The notes: a model not told the origin generated them from the letters alone. DNA of 64,000 bases from Enterobacter sp. BIGb0383 (GCF_003751845.1 NZ_RJKQ01000003.1:310001-374000); one strand, 5' to 3'; positions 44,161 to 53,828 are shown, numbered from the stretch's first letter. Translations and numbers: made by a program.

Positions 44161-45084
44161 ATGCGTCTCAGTACTCACTATATGTTTCAGCACAATATTG
44201 AAAGTATGACTAAAGCAATGTCCAGCGGAAATGATATTTATTCCCGTCTTTCTGCCGGGCAAACCTTATTAACGCCGTCCGACGATCCCGCCGGTGCGTC
44301 GCAGGCGATTACGTATCAAAAAGCGTTGGCCGATATGAGCCAGTATGATACGGCCAGAACCTATGCTCAGGATGCATTAGGGCAGGAGGATAACGTCCTG
44401 AGCAGTATCGCGAATATTCTCACGGGAAGCCTGTCCGAAAAAATTGTGTCCGGCGGTAACGGAACCCACTCTGACCAGGATCGTCAGGCGCTGGCGACCG
44501 AGCTGGAGGGGATCCGCGGCAATCTGCGCGATTTGGGCAACAGCCGCAACAGCAGTGGACGCTATATTTTCTCCGGGTACAAAACCGGGGCTGAACCTTT
44601 CGCGAAGGACGGCAGCTATGCCGGTGGCGATACGCCGATGACGCAGAAGGTTGGCGACAGCGTGGAGATGCAGGTTGGCCATACGGGCCAGCAGCTGTTT
44701 ATGAGCGGGAGCGACAACGATCTGCTGGCGGCAATTGATAAGGCCGTGACGGCGCTAAACCAGCCGGTCGCCGATGATGACGACCGTACCGCGCTACAGA
44801 GCGTGCTCGACAGCGTGAACAAGGTTGTCAAAAATAGCGTTGATAATATTGGTAAAATCCAGTCCCAGGTCGGGACTAATCTACAGCAGCTGGAGTCACT
44901 CGGGTTCAGTTCTGACGCGCAAAAAATCACCCTACAGTCGCGTTATCAGCAGACGGTGGGGTCAGATCCCGACACCATGATTACGCTGATCTCCCAGTCT
45001 AAAATGTCAGAGTTTGCCCTCAGCTCTTCGATGACGGTATTTCAGACCATGCAAAAAATGACACTTTTCAATTTTGTGAGCTAA
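44161..45084 (+). CDS. flgL: FlgL, hook-filament junction protein 3
   Basis: 307 residues (E. coli 317). The N-terminus [34 protein letters not shown] and the segment [17 protein letters not shown] are typical. The C-terminal [27 protein letters not shown] closes the axial domain. It starts 16 bases after flgK and completes flgKL. Confidence 0.94.
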   Translation: MRLSTHYMFQHNIESMTKAMSSGNDIYSRLSAGQTLLTPSDDPAGASQAITYQKALADMSQYDTARTYAQDALGQEDNVLSSIANILTGSLSEKIVSGGNGTHSDQDRQALATELEGIRGNLRDLGNSRNSSGRYIFSGYKTGAEPFAKDGSYAGGDTPMTQKVGDSVEMQVGHTGQQLFMSGSDNDLLAAIDKAVTALNQPVADDDDRTALQSVLDSVNKVVKNSVDNIGKIQSQVGTNLQQLESLGFSSDAQKITLQSRYQQTVGSDPDTMITLISQSKMSEFALSSSMTVFQTMQKMTLFNFVS

Positions 45085-45142
45085 AAAGCAACGAATTGGG
45101 CGTGCAGTTTTTTACGCTTCTTCTTATTTTTACAGGTTTATC

Positions 45143-46825
45143 ATGCTTAAGAATTTAAATATTTCGACAGGGCTTAATGCTCTGATGATTGTTTTTGTCC
45201 TGTTCCTGGCAACAGTCTCCGCTTTAAATTTCAATAACGTCCATAATTTTTCCGGCCAGATCAACGAGGCCGTTAGTGTCGCCAGTGCGAATAATACCCT
45301 GCAGGATGCGGTGAGCGACCTGAATAATTCCGTAGGATTAGTGGTTCTTGAGAGCTACCAACGCAGCGGAATCGCAAATTATTCACCTGCTAAAGAGACA
45401 TTCAATAATATTAATATGCTTATCGGGCGCTCCGCAGCAAGTTATAAAAATTTTGTTGACCAGCCTGATATCTCTGAGGCAGAACATGCTGAGCTGGTGC
45501 GGGTTTATAAAGCTTTTGATGACCTGATGGCGTTTACCCTCAGGCAAAAAGAGGCGCTGATTGATCCGACGAAAACGTTACCCAGCCTCACCGAACTCGG
45601 GGTACAGGTAAACACGCTGCGCTCAGCGCTAAAAGCCGAAACGGATAGCTATAACAGGGTACTGTCCACCACCCTTGCCCAGCGTATGCAGGATACGGAG
45701 CAGCAAAACACGCGCATGCTGACCGTTGCCGGTATGATTCTGCTCCTCTCCATTATTATTGTCTATCTCACCCGGATGTGGCTCAAAAGCGCTCTTTTCC
45801 GACGCCTGGATCAGACAAAAGAGAATTTCACCATTATTGCATCCGGTGATTTAAGCCGACCGATTGAGACGGGCGCGCACAATGAAATCGGTGAGATGCT
45901 GGTTGAGCTGGAAAAAATGCGCCAGTCATTAACCGCGACGGTGTCCGATATCCGTCTTGGTACCACCAGTATCTACGGTAGCGCCCAGGAAATTGCCAAC
46001 AGCAATAGCGATCTCTCATCGCGTACTGAACAGCAGGCCTCCGCATTGCAGGAGACCGCGGCCAGTATGGAAGAGTTAAAAATTACCGTTCGCCAGAATG
46101 CGGATAACGCCCACAGCGCTAAACAGCTGGTGGAAGGGGCCAGCAACAGCGCGCGCAAAGGCGGCGATGTCATGGTCAACCTCGACGGCATTATGCGTGA
46201 AATTACCGAAAACTCGCGCCAGATTGCGGACATTAATGGCGTGATTGACAGCATTGCTAACCAGACCAACATCCTGGCCCTGAACGCGGCCGTTGAGGCC
46301 GCTCGCGCAGGTGAGCAGGGGCGTGGGTTCGCCGTGGTAGCCGGTGAAGTCCGCAGCCTGGCGAAGCGCAGCGCGGATGCGGCGAAAGAGATCCGCCAAC
46401 TGATCAATGTCTGCGTCGCCAATATGAATACCGGTTCTCAGGAAGTTGAGCTGGCAGGGACGGCGATGAAGGAAGTGGTGAAATCGGTGACGCAGGTAAC
46501 GGATATCATGGCTGAGATCACCTCTGCTTCTGAGGAGCAAAGTACCGGTATCAATCAAATCGCGCAGGCGGTCAACGAGATGGACCTGGTCACCCAGCAG
46601 AATGCCAGTATGGTCGAGCAGGCGGCAAGTATTGCCCGTAGCGTTGAAGAGAATGCCCACGACCTGGAACGTACCGTTTCCCGTTTTTCTCTTGAGAAGA
46701 GTGCAAGGGGGAGTGAAGTCCGTGCTCAAAAAACGGCGGGTCAGGCTGTGATGAAAAAACCAACCGCGCATCGCGATCCTGCTTTTATCAAAAGCAAAGC
46801 GGAAGAGGACTGGATCAGCTTTTAA
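45143..46825 (+). CDS. Methyl-accepting chemotaxis protein with DWISF tail
   Basis: 560-residue transmembrane chemoreceptor. TM1 lies at about residues 10-30, followed by a periplasmic domain, TM2 at about 192-212, HAMP, then the signalling domain with tip [20 protein letters not shown]. It ends in DWISF, an xWxxF pentapeptide for CheR/CheB docking like that of Tar and Tsr. It sits between flgL and fliA, an unusual place for a receptor, so it is probably co-regulated with class 3 genes. A strong terminator follows its stop. The ligand is unknown. Confidence 0.88.
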   Translation: MLKNLNISTGLNALMIVFVLFLATVSALNFNNVHNFSGQINEAVSVASANNTLQDAVSDLNNSVGLVVLESYQRSGIANYSPAKETFNNINMLIGRSAASYKNFVDQPDISEAEHAELVRVYKAFDDLMAFTLRQKEALIDPTKTLPSLTELGVQVNTLRSALKAETDSYNRVLSTTLAQRMQDTEQQNTRMLTVAGMILLLSIIIVYLTRMWLKSALFRRLDQTKENFTIIASGDLSRPIETGAHNEIGEMLVELEKMRQSLTATVSDIRLGTTSIYGSAQEIANSNSDLSSRTEQQASALQETAASMEELKITVRQNADNAHSAKQLVEGASNSARKGGDVMVNLDGIMREITENSRQIADINGVIDSIANQTNILALNAAVEAARAGEQGRGFAVVAGEVRSLAKRSADAAKEIRQLINVCVANMNTGSQEVELAGTAMKEVVKSVTQVTDIMAEITSASEEQSTGINQIAQAVNEMDLVTQQNASMVEQAASIARSVEENAHDLERTVSRFSLEKSARGSEVRAQKTAGQAVMKKPTAHRDPAFIKSKAEEDWISF

Positions 46826-46846
46826 CTAAGCCGCGAGGTCATATCA

Positions 46847-46893
46847 CACGTTAACAACGGCATGGTGTCGTTGTTAACGTGATTGTGATTTTT
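46847..46893 (+). terminator. Rho-independent-type terminator after the chemoreceptor
   Basis: CACGTTAACAACG at 46847-46859 pairs perfectly with its inverse at 46869-46881 around a nine-base loop, followed seven bases later by a six-T run. It separates the chemoreceptor gene from fliA. Confidence 0.7.
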
Positions 46894-46994
46894 TCGACCG
46901 AAGTACGCTTACTTCTTTTCGCTTATCAGACTATTTGATTAGACCTTCATCGACAATAATTACATTCTGTTTTGTCGCACTGGAATGTTTTATT

Positions 46995-47717
46995 TTGGAT
47001 GGGATCTATACCCCCGAGGGTCTTATAGATAAGAGCGTGCTGTGGTTGAAGTATCGGTATTGGGTGCGTAAAGAAGCCCTGAGTTTACAGGTTAAATTAC
47101 CGGCGAGTGTCGAACTTGACGATCTTATCCAGGCCGGCGCGCTTGGATTGTTAAACGCCATTGAGCATTATGACCCGAAAAAAGGGATTGCCCTCAGCGG
47201 TTATCTTATTCAGCGTATTCGCTGGGCGTTTATTGATGAATTACGTGAACGCGACTGGGTTCCTCGCCGTGTACGCAGCAATTCCCGCCAGCTTTCTGCT
47301 GTGATTCAGCGTCTTGAACAAGAAAGCGGTCAGTCGGCTTCAGAAGCTGATATTGCACAAGAGATGAATGTGTCGCTGGCGGAATATCATTCTATGCTCG
47401 CTGAAAGCAACAACAGTATGATTTATTCGCTGGAGGAGCTTCAGGAAGAATATGGCGACAGCTTTGAGCAACCTGATGGTCGTCATGAAGCGTTGAATCC
47501 TTTGAACGACGCGCTTTTTACTCGCCTGTCAGCCCATATCAGCCAGGAAATAAAAAACCTGCCGGAGAGGGAGCAGCAGTTACTTAATCTCTACTACCAG
47601 CAGGAGTTAAATATGAAGGAAGTCGGCTATATCCTCGGCGTCACCGAGACGCGAGTCAGTCAGTTGCATAGCCAGGCCATTAAACGTTTACGTGCCAGAA
47701 TGGATTCAGGTAAATAA
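46995..47717 (+). CDS. fliA: FliA, flagellar sigma-28 factor
   Basis: 240 residues (E. coli 239). Region 2 holds LPASVELDDLIQAGALGLLNAIEHYDPKKG and IQRIRWAFIDELRERDWVPRRVRSNSRQL. Region 4 ends with the helix-turn-helix MKEVGYILGVTETRVSQLHSQAIKRLRA. It directs RNA polymerase to late flagellar promoters and is held by FlgM until hook completion. No ATG fits; the TTG at 46995 aligns exactly with the E. coli start and gives the usual length, whereas the open frame from another TTG at 46935 adds a stretch with no homology. In E. coli fliA is next to fliZ and fliC; here it is next to flhD and motA. Confidence 0.92.
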   Translation: MDGIYTPEGLIDKSVLWLKYRYWVRKEALSLQVKLPASVELDDLIQAGALGLLNAIEHYDPKKGIALSGYLIQRIRWAFIDELRERDWVPRRVRSNSRQLSAVIQRLEQESGQSASEADIAQEMNVSLAEYHSMLAESNNSMIYSLEELQEEYGDSFEQPDGRHEALNPLNDALFTRLSAHISQEIKNLPEREQQLLNLYYQQELNMKEVGYILGVTETRVSQLHSQAIKRLRARMDSGK

Positions 47718-47781
47718 CGTCATGTTTTCGGTGGCATTCCTTCTGTCAGCGTTATCATTAATATGATTCTGAGGTATGCGT

Positions 47782-48162
47782 GTGAATAATATGATCACCA
47801 GCTATGATGAACGACTGCAAAGTATCTATGTCCTGAATCTTTCTTATTTATTACTGGCTCAGCGTATGATAAAACAGGACCGTTTTGCTGCTGGCTTCAG
47901 CCTGGGGATTGAAGATAGCCTGATTGATATATTAAAAGATCTGTCGTTGCCGCAATTAATTCAGATCGCGTCAACCGATCGTCTAATCTGTCGGCTGCGT
48001 ATTGATAACGAATCCGTTTTGCATACTGTCACCAGAAACTCCCGCCTTGAAGCCCTTCAGGGCATTCATGCCGGTATTATCTTATCAACAAACCTGGTGA
48101 ATTCCCTGGCTGCGGAAGAGGAACTTCCCAACCCCAACACTATCCATTCCTGCACCCTCTGA
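47782..48162 (+). CDS. Second FlhD paralogue (orphan, no flhC partner), upstream of motA
   Basis: 126 residues from the GTG at 47782, which has GAGG seven bases upstream; ATG 47776 is too close to it and ATG 47791 is another option. The core matches FlhD (LNLSYLLLAQRMIKQDR, ASTDRLICRLRID, SRLEALQGIHAGIILST) with no gap relative to the first FlhD copy. By eye about 55 of 93 core positions are identical. A short extra tail (EEELPNPNTIHSCTL) is present. No flhC follows; motA begins 43 bases later. In E. coli the order is flhD-flhC-motA, so this looks like that operon without flhC. It may form mixed FlhD complexes with the FlhC encoded 18 kb away, or act as a modulator. Confidence 0.88.
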   Translation: MNNMITSYDERLQSIYVLNLSYLLLAQRMIKQDRFAAGFSLGIEDSLIDILKDLSLPQLIQIASTDRLICRLRIDNESVLHTVTRNSRLEALQGIHAGIILSTNLVNSLAAEEELPNPNTIHSCTL

Positions 48163-48204
48163 CGGCGTATGCGAATAAAAGATTAATAGATAAAAGAGGT
48201 CATT

Positions 48205-49095
48205 GTGCTGGTTGTTTTAGGCTATGTTGTCGTTTTCGCTGCCGTTATTGGTGGGTTTTCGCTATCGGGTGGGGAACTTGGCGCACTTTTTCAGCCAACG
48301 GAACTTCTGATTATTGGTGGTGCAGGCCTTGGTGCATTTATTGTCGGCAATAACGGCAAGGCCATGAAGGCTACGCTGAAGGCTCTGCCGCTGTTATTTA
48401 AAGGTGCGCAATATACTAAATCCGGCTATCTCGATTTGCTGGCATTGCTGTATCAGCTGCTGGCGAAAAGCCGTCAGAGCGGCATGATGTCGCTGGAAGG
48501 CGATATTGAAGATCCCGGCAATAGCGCTATTTTTGTGAACTATCCCCGGCTGCTTGCCGACAGCGCCATAATGAATTTTGTGGTGGATTACCTGCGCTTG
48601 ATGGTAAGTGGCAGCATGAACGCTTTTGAAATTGAAGCGTTGATTGATGAGGATATTGAGACCGCTGAACATGAGGCCGATGTCCCTGCTGACAGCTTAA
48701 ATGCGTTGGGTGATGCCCTGCCTGCCTTTGGTATTGTCGCGGCGGTAATGGGCGTGGTCCACGCGCTGGCCTCGGCGGACCGTCCGGCGGCGGAACTCGG
48801 TGCGCTGATCGCGCATGCGATGGTCGGAACCTTCCTCGGTATCCTGCTGGCCTACGGTTTTGTGGCTCCGCTGGCCGCGTTGCTGCGCCAGAAAAATGCG
48901 GAAAAAATAAAAGTTCTGCTCTGTATTAAAACCGTTTTGCTGGCAGCGATTAACGGTTCTGCACCGCAAATCGCCATTGAGTTTGGCCGCAAAACGCTCT
49001 TCTCAACCGTTCGTCCGACTTTCTATGAGCTGGAAGAACATATCCATCAAATGAGAGCGGCCGCGCAGAGCCAGGCGGCGGAAGCGGGCTCATGA
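48205..49095 (+). CDS. motA: MotA, stator proton-channel subunit
   Basis: 296 residues (E. coli 295). The start is GTG with AAGAGG upstream. The MLVVLGYVVVFAAVIGGFSLSGGELGAL N-terminus matches MotA, as do LADSAIMNFVVDYLRLMVSG and the TM3-TM4 segment LGDALPAFGIVAAVMGVVHALAS with the conserved proline. With MotB it forms the proton-driven stator. The stop overlaps the motB start (ATGA). Confidence 0.95.
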   Translation: MLVVLGYVVVFAAVIGGFSLSGGELGALFQPTELLIIGGAGLGAFIVGNNGKAMKATLKALPLLFKGAQYTKSGYLDLLALLYQLLAKSRQSGMMSLEGDIEDPGNSAIFVNYPRLLADSAIMNFVVDYLRLMVSGSMNAFEIEALIDEDIETAEHEADVPADSLNALGDALPAFGIVAAVMGVVHALASADRPAAELGALIAHAMVGTFLGILLAYGFVAPLAALLRQKNAEKIKVLLCIKTVLLAAINGSAPQIAIEFGRKTLFSTVRPTFYELEEHIHQMRAAAQSQAAEAGS

Positions 49096-50057
49096 GTAAA
49101 AATTCTCATACCACCGTGGTGGTGCGGAAAAAGAGAAAGAGCAAGCATGCCGGCCATCATGGTGGCTCATGGAAAATCGCCTACGCCGACTTTATGACGG
49201 CGATGATGGCCTTTTTTCTGGTGATGTGGCTGCTCTCTTCCTCGACGCCCGAAGCACGTGAACAGATTGCCGAGTATTTTAAGATGCCGCTAAGCGTCGC
49301 GTTGGCGCACGGGGACAAGTCGAGTCTAAGCGACAGCGTGATCCCCGGCGGCGGTGCTGACATCATCAAACAGGACGGTGAGGTTTCCAGACAGACCCAG
49401 GAAAAAAGAAAAAACAGGGGGGATGAAAAATTACAAAACCTGCGCGATAAACTTCGCAGCCTGATTAAAAACGATCCACGTCTGAGTAATTTCCAGTCAA
49501 ATTTACAGCTGCGCTTAACGGATAGCGGGCTGTTGATTCAGATCACCGACAGCAACGATCGACCTATGTTCAGAATTGGCAGCCGGGAACCCGAACCTTA
49601 TATGCGTGCGATCCTTCAGGCGCTGGCTCCGGCTCTGAATGAACTGCCCAATCGTATTACGCTTTCCGGACATACCGACTCCTTGCCCTACGCCGGTGGG
49701 GATGCCGCCTACAGTAACTGGGAACTCTCGGCCGACCGTGCGAATGCCTCACGTAGGGCACTCATTAGCGGCGGGCTAGCCGCAGACAAATTTCTGCGCG
49801 TTATCGGCATGGCCGATGGCGTCAGCGTAGACAGCACCGACCATGACAACCCGCTTAATCGCCGCATCACCCTCCTGGTCCACAGCAAAGAAAAAGAAGC
49901 CGAGATTCTTAAGGAAGATGCGCTGTTAAATAAATTAACCGCGACGCCTGAAACGGCAAAATTAAAATCGGAGTTAACCATTATGTCTCCTGATGCACGC
50001 GTCCCCGGGCGCTCTGTAAAACCTTTGGTCACTCACCCGCAGCAGGGAGAAAAATAA
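49092..50057 (+). CDS. motB: MotB, stator subunit anchored to peptidoglycan
   Basis: 321 residues (E. coli 308). The single membrane segment includes the proton-binding aspartate in YADFMTAMMAFFLVMWLL. The C-terminal OmpA-like domain has ITLSGHTDSLPYAGG and SADRANASRRALIS for peptidoglycan binding. It overlaps motA by four bases; cheA starts one base after its stop. Confidence 0.95.
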   Translation: MSKNSHTTVVVRKKRKSKHAGHHGGSWKIAYADFMTAMMAFFLVMWLLSSSTPEAREQIAEYFKMPLSVALAHGDKSSLSDSVIPGGGADIIKQDGEVSRQTQEKRKNRGDEKLQNLRDKLRSLIKNDPRLSNFQSNLQLRLTDSGLLIQITDSNDRPMFRIGSREPEPYMRAILQALAPALNELPNRITLSGHTDSLPYAGGDAAYSNWELSADRANASRRALISGGLAADKFLRVIGMADGVSVDSTDHDNPLNRRITLLVHSKEKEAEILKEDALLNKLTATPETAKLKSELTIMSPDARVPGRSVKPLVTHPQQGEK

Positions 50058-50058
50058 T

Positions 50059-52062
50059 ATGGATATCAGTGATTTTTATCAGACTTTTTTCGATGAAGCG
50101 GATGAGTTACTGGCGGATATGGAAAAGCATCTGCTGGATCTTGACTCTCTTTCTCCCGATAAAGAACAGCTGAACGCAATATTCCGCGCTGCCCACTCCA
50201 TTAAAGGCGGCGCGGGAACCTTTGGTTTTACGGTCTTACAAGAAACTACCCATATACTGGAAAACTTGCTGGATGACGCCCGATGTGGGGGGCTATCGCT
50301 CACCAGTGAAATTATTAATATTTTTCTCGAGAGTAAAGACATTATGCAGGAACAGCTGGATGCATATAAATCCTCGCAGGAGCCGGATAGCGACAGTTTT
50401 AAGTATATTTGCGAGGTGCTTCGTCAGATTGCAGTTGAAAGTCAATCTGTCCAGACGCCGACCGCTGCACCCGCGCTGCTCCAGCCCGAACCGACGGTGG
50501 CAGAGCTGATGCCGATAACGGACGATAAGGGGGCATCGTCAGGCACGGCGCTCTCTGTCACCCTGCTGGGCATTAAGGAGCAGGATAAAGGACCATTAAC
50601 GGAAGAGCTGGCCAACCTGGGAACCATCACGCACCAGCAGCAGCAGGGTGACAGGATCGAGGTCACGCTTAACACCGACGCCAGCGCTGACGACATTATT
50701 GCGGTGATGTGTTTTGTACTGGAGCCGCAGCAGATTGTGATTACGGCCGCGTCCGGGGCTGAGCCAGCCGCCGGGGAAACATTCCATCCGGTTCCGGTCG
50801 TCGCGGCTCCCGCGCCCGTCGCGCTGGAGCCTGAAGCGGCCCGGTCTAAAGCACGGGCGAAATCGCCCCAGAGTGAGAGCGGCAGCATTCGCGTGGTTGT
50901 CGATAAGGTTGATCAGATCATCAACCTGGTCGGCGAGCTGATTATTACTCAGGCCATGCTGACGCAGCTCTCTGGCCGCCTCGATCCTTCCCAGCATGAT
51001 GCCCTGATGAGCAGTATCAGCCAGCTGGAGCGTAACGCCCGGGATCTGCAGGAATCGGTGATGTCGATTCGTATGATGCCGATGGAGTATGTCTTCAGTC
51101 GTTTCCCGCGGCTGGTGCACGATCTGGCCGGAAAACTCAATAAAGAGGTGGAGTTAACCCTGCGCGGCGGTTCGGCCGAGCTGGACAAAAGCCTGATTGA
51201 AAAAATTACCGATCCACTTACTCACCTGGTGCGCAACAGCCTCGATCACGGTATCGAATCCGTCGAAGAGCGGCTGGCCAAAGGCAAGCCGGCGAAAGGC
51301 AACATTATCCTTTCTGCCGAGCATCACGGCGGCAATATCGTGATTGAGGTGATCGACGACGGTGCCGGACTGAATCGCGAGAAAATCCTCGCCAGGGCAC
51401 GCTCACAGGGACTTGCCGTGAGCGACAACATCAGCGACGAAGAGGTCTGGATGCTGATATTTGCTCCGGGCTTTTCGACGGCTGAGAAAGTCACCGACGT
51501 CTCCGGGCGCGGTGTCGGCATGGACGTGGTGAAGCGTAATATTCAGGAGATGGGCGGATACGTGGTGATTCGCTCCGAGCAGAATAAAGGCTCGACGATG
51601 CGCATTGTTCTGCCGCTGACGCTGGCCATCCTTGACGGCATGTCCGTGCGCGTGGGCGAGGAAATCTACGTTCTTCCGCTGGGAACGGTCATGGAGTCAC
51701 GCCTTCCTACCGAAAAGGCGCTCTACCGTATGGCCGGCGACGAAATGATGCTGCAGGTACGCGAAGAATACCTGCCGCTGATTGAGCTGCGTAAGGTCTT
51801 TGACCTTCCTGGCGAAGCCAGTGCGATTACCGAGAATATTGCCGTTATTGTCCAGAGCGCCGGCTGCCGTTATGCCCTGCTGGTCGATCAGTTAATTGGT
51901 CAGCATCAAGTGGTGGTGAAAAATCTGGAGCTCAACTACCGCAAGGTGCCTGGCATCTCCGCAGCAACGATCCTCGGTGATGGCAGCGTGGCCCTGATAC
52001 TTGACGTGGCTGTCCTTGCCACGCTGGCAAAAGAAAAGCGGCAAACAGAAAAAGCCGATTAA
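50059..52062 (+). CDS. cheA: CheA, chemotaxis sensor histidine kinase
   Basis: 667 residues (E. coli 654). The phosphorylated histidine is H46 in [11 protein letters not shown] of the P1 domain. The P4 kinase domain has the N box [13 protein letters not shown], the G1 box VIDDGAG and the G2 box SGRGVGMD. The C-terminal P5 CheW-like domain contacts CheW and receptors. An Ala/Pro-rich linker lies between P2 and P3. It phosphorylates CheY and CheB. Confidence 0.95.
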   Translation: MDISDFYQTFFDEADELLADMEKHLLDLDSLSPDKEQLNAIFRAAHSIKGGAGTFGFTVLQETTHILENLLDDARCGGLSLTSEIINIFLESKDIMQEQLDAYKSSQEPDSDSFKYICEVLRQIAVESQSVQTPTAAPALLQPEPTVAELMPITDDKGASSGTALSVTLLGIKEQDKGPLTEELANLGTITHQQQQGDRIEVTLNTDASADDIIAVMCFVLEPQQIVITAASGAEPAAGETFHPVPVVAAPAPVALEPEAARSKARAKSPQSESGSIRVVVDKVDQIINLVGELIITQAMLTQLSGRLDPSQHDALMSSISQLERNARDLQESVMSIRMMPMEYVFSRFPRLVHDLAGKLNKEVELTLRGGSAELDKSLIEKITDPLTHLVRNSLDHGIESVEERLAKGKPAKGNIILSAEHHGGNIVIEVIDDGAGLNREKILARARSQGLAVSDNISDEEVWMLIFAPGFSTAEKVTDVSGRGVGMDVVKRNIQEMGGYVVIRSEQNKGSTMRIVLPLTLAILDGMSVRVGEEIYVLPLGTVMESRLPTEKALYRMAGDEMMLQVREEYLPLIELRKVFDLPGEASAITENIAVIVQSAGCRYALLVDQLIGQHQVVVKNLELNYRKVPGISAATILGDGSVALILDVAVLATLAKEKRQTEKAD

Positions 52063-52088
52063 CAACATCCTCATTGAAGGTAAAAAAA

Positions 52089-52598
52089 ATGAATCTATCT
52101 GGTTCGGAAAATAAGATCGCCGGTGATATTACCGGCCATGAATATCTGGTATTTACACTGGGGGATGAAGAGTACGGTATTGATATTCTGAAAGTTCAGG
52201 AGATCCGCAGCTGTGAGCGCGTAACGCGTATTGCGAACACCCCTGCTTTTATTGCTGGTGTCACCAACCTGCGCGGCGTGATTGTCCCTATTGTTGATTT
52301 ACGCGTTAAGTTTCAGCTGACCTCGGCGGAATTTGATGACAATACCGTGGTGATTGTTCTCAATTTTGATAACCGCGTTGTCGGGATTATTGTTGACGGC
52401 GTTTCAGATGTTCTGACCCTGGTCCCGGAACAAATTCGCCCGGCTCCCGATTTCTCCGTGACGCTGTCAACGGAGTATTTACAGGGGCTGGGTTCGGTTG
52501 ACGACAGAATGCTGATCCTGGTCGATATTGAAAAGCTGCTCAACAGCGAAGAGATGGAGCTGGTGGAGAAAAGTGCCGCGTTAGCGCCCGACGCGTAA
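52089..52598 (+). CDS. cheW: CheW, receptor-CheA coupling protein
   Basis: 169 residues (E. coli 167). The ATG at 52089 has GAAGG eight bases upstream; a TTG at 52074 is less likely. Conserved segments are [51 protein letters not shown] and [11 protein letters not shown]. It links receptors to CheA. A terminator follows. Confidence 0.95.
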   Translation: MNLSGSENKIAGDITGHEYLVFTLGDEEYGIDILKVQEIRSCERVTRIANTPAFIAGVTNLRGVIVPIVDLRVKFQLTSAEFDDNTVVIVLNFDNRVVGIIVDGVSDVLTLVPEQIRPAPDFSVTLSTEYLQGLGSVDDRMLILVDIEKLLNSEEMELVEKSAALAPDA

Positions 52599-52616
52599 TC
52601 GACCCCTCTTATCGCC

Positions 52617-52654
52617 AGGCCAGCAGGATACCCGTTCTGCTGGCCTTATTTTTT
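52617..52654 (+). terminator. Rho-independent terminator of motAB-cheAW
   Basis: AGGCCAGCAG at 52617-52626 pairs perfectly with CTGCTGGCCT at 52637-52646, followed by a T-rich run. It ends the cheAW transcript just before the convergent fliC gene. Confidence 0.9.
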
Positions 52655-52676
52655 GCTATCCATCGCTCATCAGAGA

Positions 52677-52703
52677 CAAAAAAACCCGACCAGAGGTCGG
52701 GTT
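52677..52703 (-). terminator. Rho-independent terminator of fliC
   Basis: On the minus strand AACCCGACC pairs with GGTCGGGTT around a three-base loop, followed by a run of T residues. It sits 21 bases after the fliC stop, a strong intrinsic terminator. Confidence 0.92.
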
Positions 52704-52724
52704 AACGAGGCATCGTTTTTATGA

Positions 52725-53540
52725 TTAGCGCAGCAGGGACAGGACGTTCTGCGGCACCTGGTTGGCCTGGGAGAGCACGGCGGTACCGGCTGACTGCAGG
52801 ATGTTGGCGCGGCTCATATTGGACACTTCGGTAGCGAAGTCGGCGTCCTGAATACGGGAGCGAGACTGGGACAGGTTGTTTACCGTGCTGTCGAGGTTGT
52901 TGATCACCGAGTCAAAGCGGTTCTGGGTCGCACCCAGGCCAGAACGCAGGGAGTCAACCTGCGACAGCGCTTTGTCCACGGTATCCAGCAGTGTGTCGCT
53001 GTCGGATGTTGTGCTGACATCAAAATCCTTCATGCCCAGTTTATCGGCGTCCATCTGCTTCAGGTTGATATCGATGGTCTGGCCGTCGTTTGAACCAACC
53101 TGAATGCTCAGGGTCTGATCGGATGCCAGTACCGCAACGCCGTTAAACTCGGTCTGAGCAGAGATACGGTCGATTTCGGACAGGCGTTCGGTGATTTCGT
53201 CCTGAATGGAGGCGCGGTCGCTATCGGAGTTGGTGCCGTTTTTTGCCTGCACGGTCAGACGACGGATATTCTGCAGGTTGTCGTTCACTTCATTCAGCGC
53301 GCCTTCAGTGGTCTGAGCGAGAGAGATACCGTCGTTGGCGTTACGTGAAGCCTGAGTCAGGCCGTTGATACTGGAGGTGAAACGGTTGCTGATTGCCTGA
53401 CCTGCCGCATCGTCTTTGGCACTGTTAATACGCAGACCGGAGGAGAGACGCTGAATAGCGGTACCCAGTGAGGACTGAGATTTATTCAGATTGTTCTGCG
53501 CGACTAAGCTAAGGGCGTTAGTGTTAATGACCTGTGCCAT
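52725..53540 (-). CDS. fliC: FliC, flagellin (short form)
   Basis: 271 residues, much shorter than E. coli K-12 flagellin (498). The conserved D0/D1 ends are intact: MAQVINTNALSLVAQNNLNKS, RLSSGLRINSAKDDAAGQAIS, and the C-terminal SRIQDADFATEVSNMSRANILQ followed by QVPQNVLSLLR. The outer D2/D3 domains are nearly absent, with only about 50 residues between the D1 halves. It forms the filament. A sigma-28-like promoter with a good -10 (GCCGATAC) lies 67-93 bases upstream. It is convergent with cheW and divergent from fliD, as in E. coli for fliD. Confidence 0.95.
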   Translation of the reverse strand: MAQVINTNALSLVAQNNLNKSQSSLGTAIQRLSSGLRINSAKDDAAGQAISNRFTSSINGLTQASRNANDGISLAQTTEGALNEVNDNLQNIRRLTVQAKNGTNSDSDRASIQDEITERLSEIDRISAQTEFNGVAVLASDQTLSIQVGSNDGQTIDINLKQMDADKLGMKDFDVSTTSDSDTLLDTVDKALSQVDSLRSGLGATQNRFDSVINNLDSTVNNLSQSRSRIQDADFATEVSNMSRANILQSAGTAVLSQANQVPQNVLSLLR

Positions 53541-53606
53541 TATTAATTCCTCTGTTCGTAATTTAATATCAAAATAATCATGCGGATTTCGTTCGCATAA
53601 TATTAA

Positions 53607-53633
53607 GTATCGGCATGGGGAAAAACTTCTGAA
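53607..53633 (-). promoter_or_regulatory. Sigma-28 promoter of fliC
   Basis: On the minus strand TTCA, 15 bases, then GCCGATAC, which matches 7 of 8 of the FliA -10 consensus and has exact spacing. The -35 part is weaker. A perfect 21-base inverted repeat overlaps the -35 side. Confidence 0.6.
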
Positions 53634-53640
53634 GTTTTTC
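53620..53640. repeat. Perfect 10-1-10 inverted repeat overlapping the fliC promoter
   Basis: GAAAAACTTC at 53620-53629 and GAAGTTTTTC at 53631-53640 flank a single T. It covers the -35 region and spacer of the fliC promoter, so it could be an operator or a DNA structural element. Confidence 0.6.
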
Positions 53641-53768
53641 TATTGTCGTGAAATGCGCGCAATAGTGTCCATATCTGGCAATATTGAATCTATCGCTATT
53701 GCTGTATTCTTTGGTATTTCTTTTTTTTAGCACCGTATGACACGTAGCTGAATATTTTATCAGTGATA

Positions 53769-53795
53769 TTTATTTTTCTCTGCCGGTGCCGATAT
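53769..53795 (+). promoter_or_regulatory. Sigma-28-like promoter of fliDST
   Basis: TTTA, 15 bases, then GCCGATAT, matching 7 of 8 of the FliA -10 consensus. It lies 33 bases before the fliD ATG. Confidence 0.5.
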
Positions 53796-53828
53796 TTTTA
53801 TAAAGACCTTAATCATAACGGAGAAACC

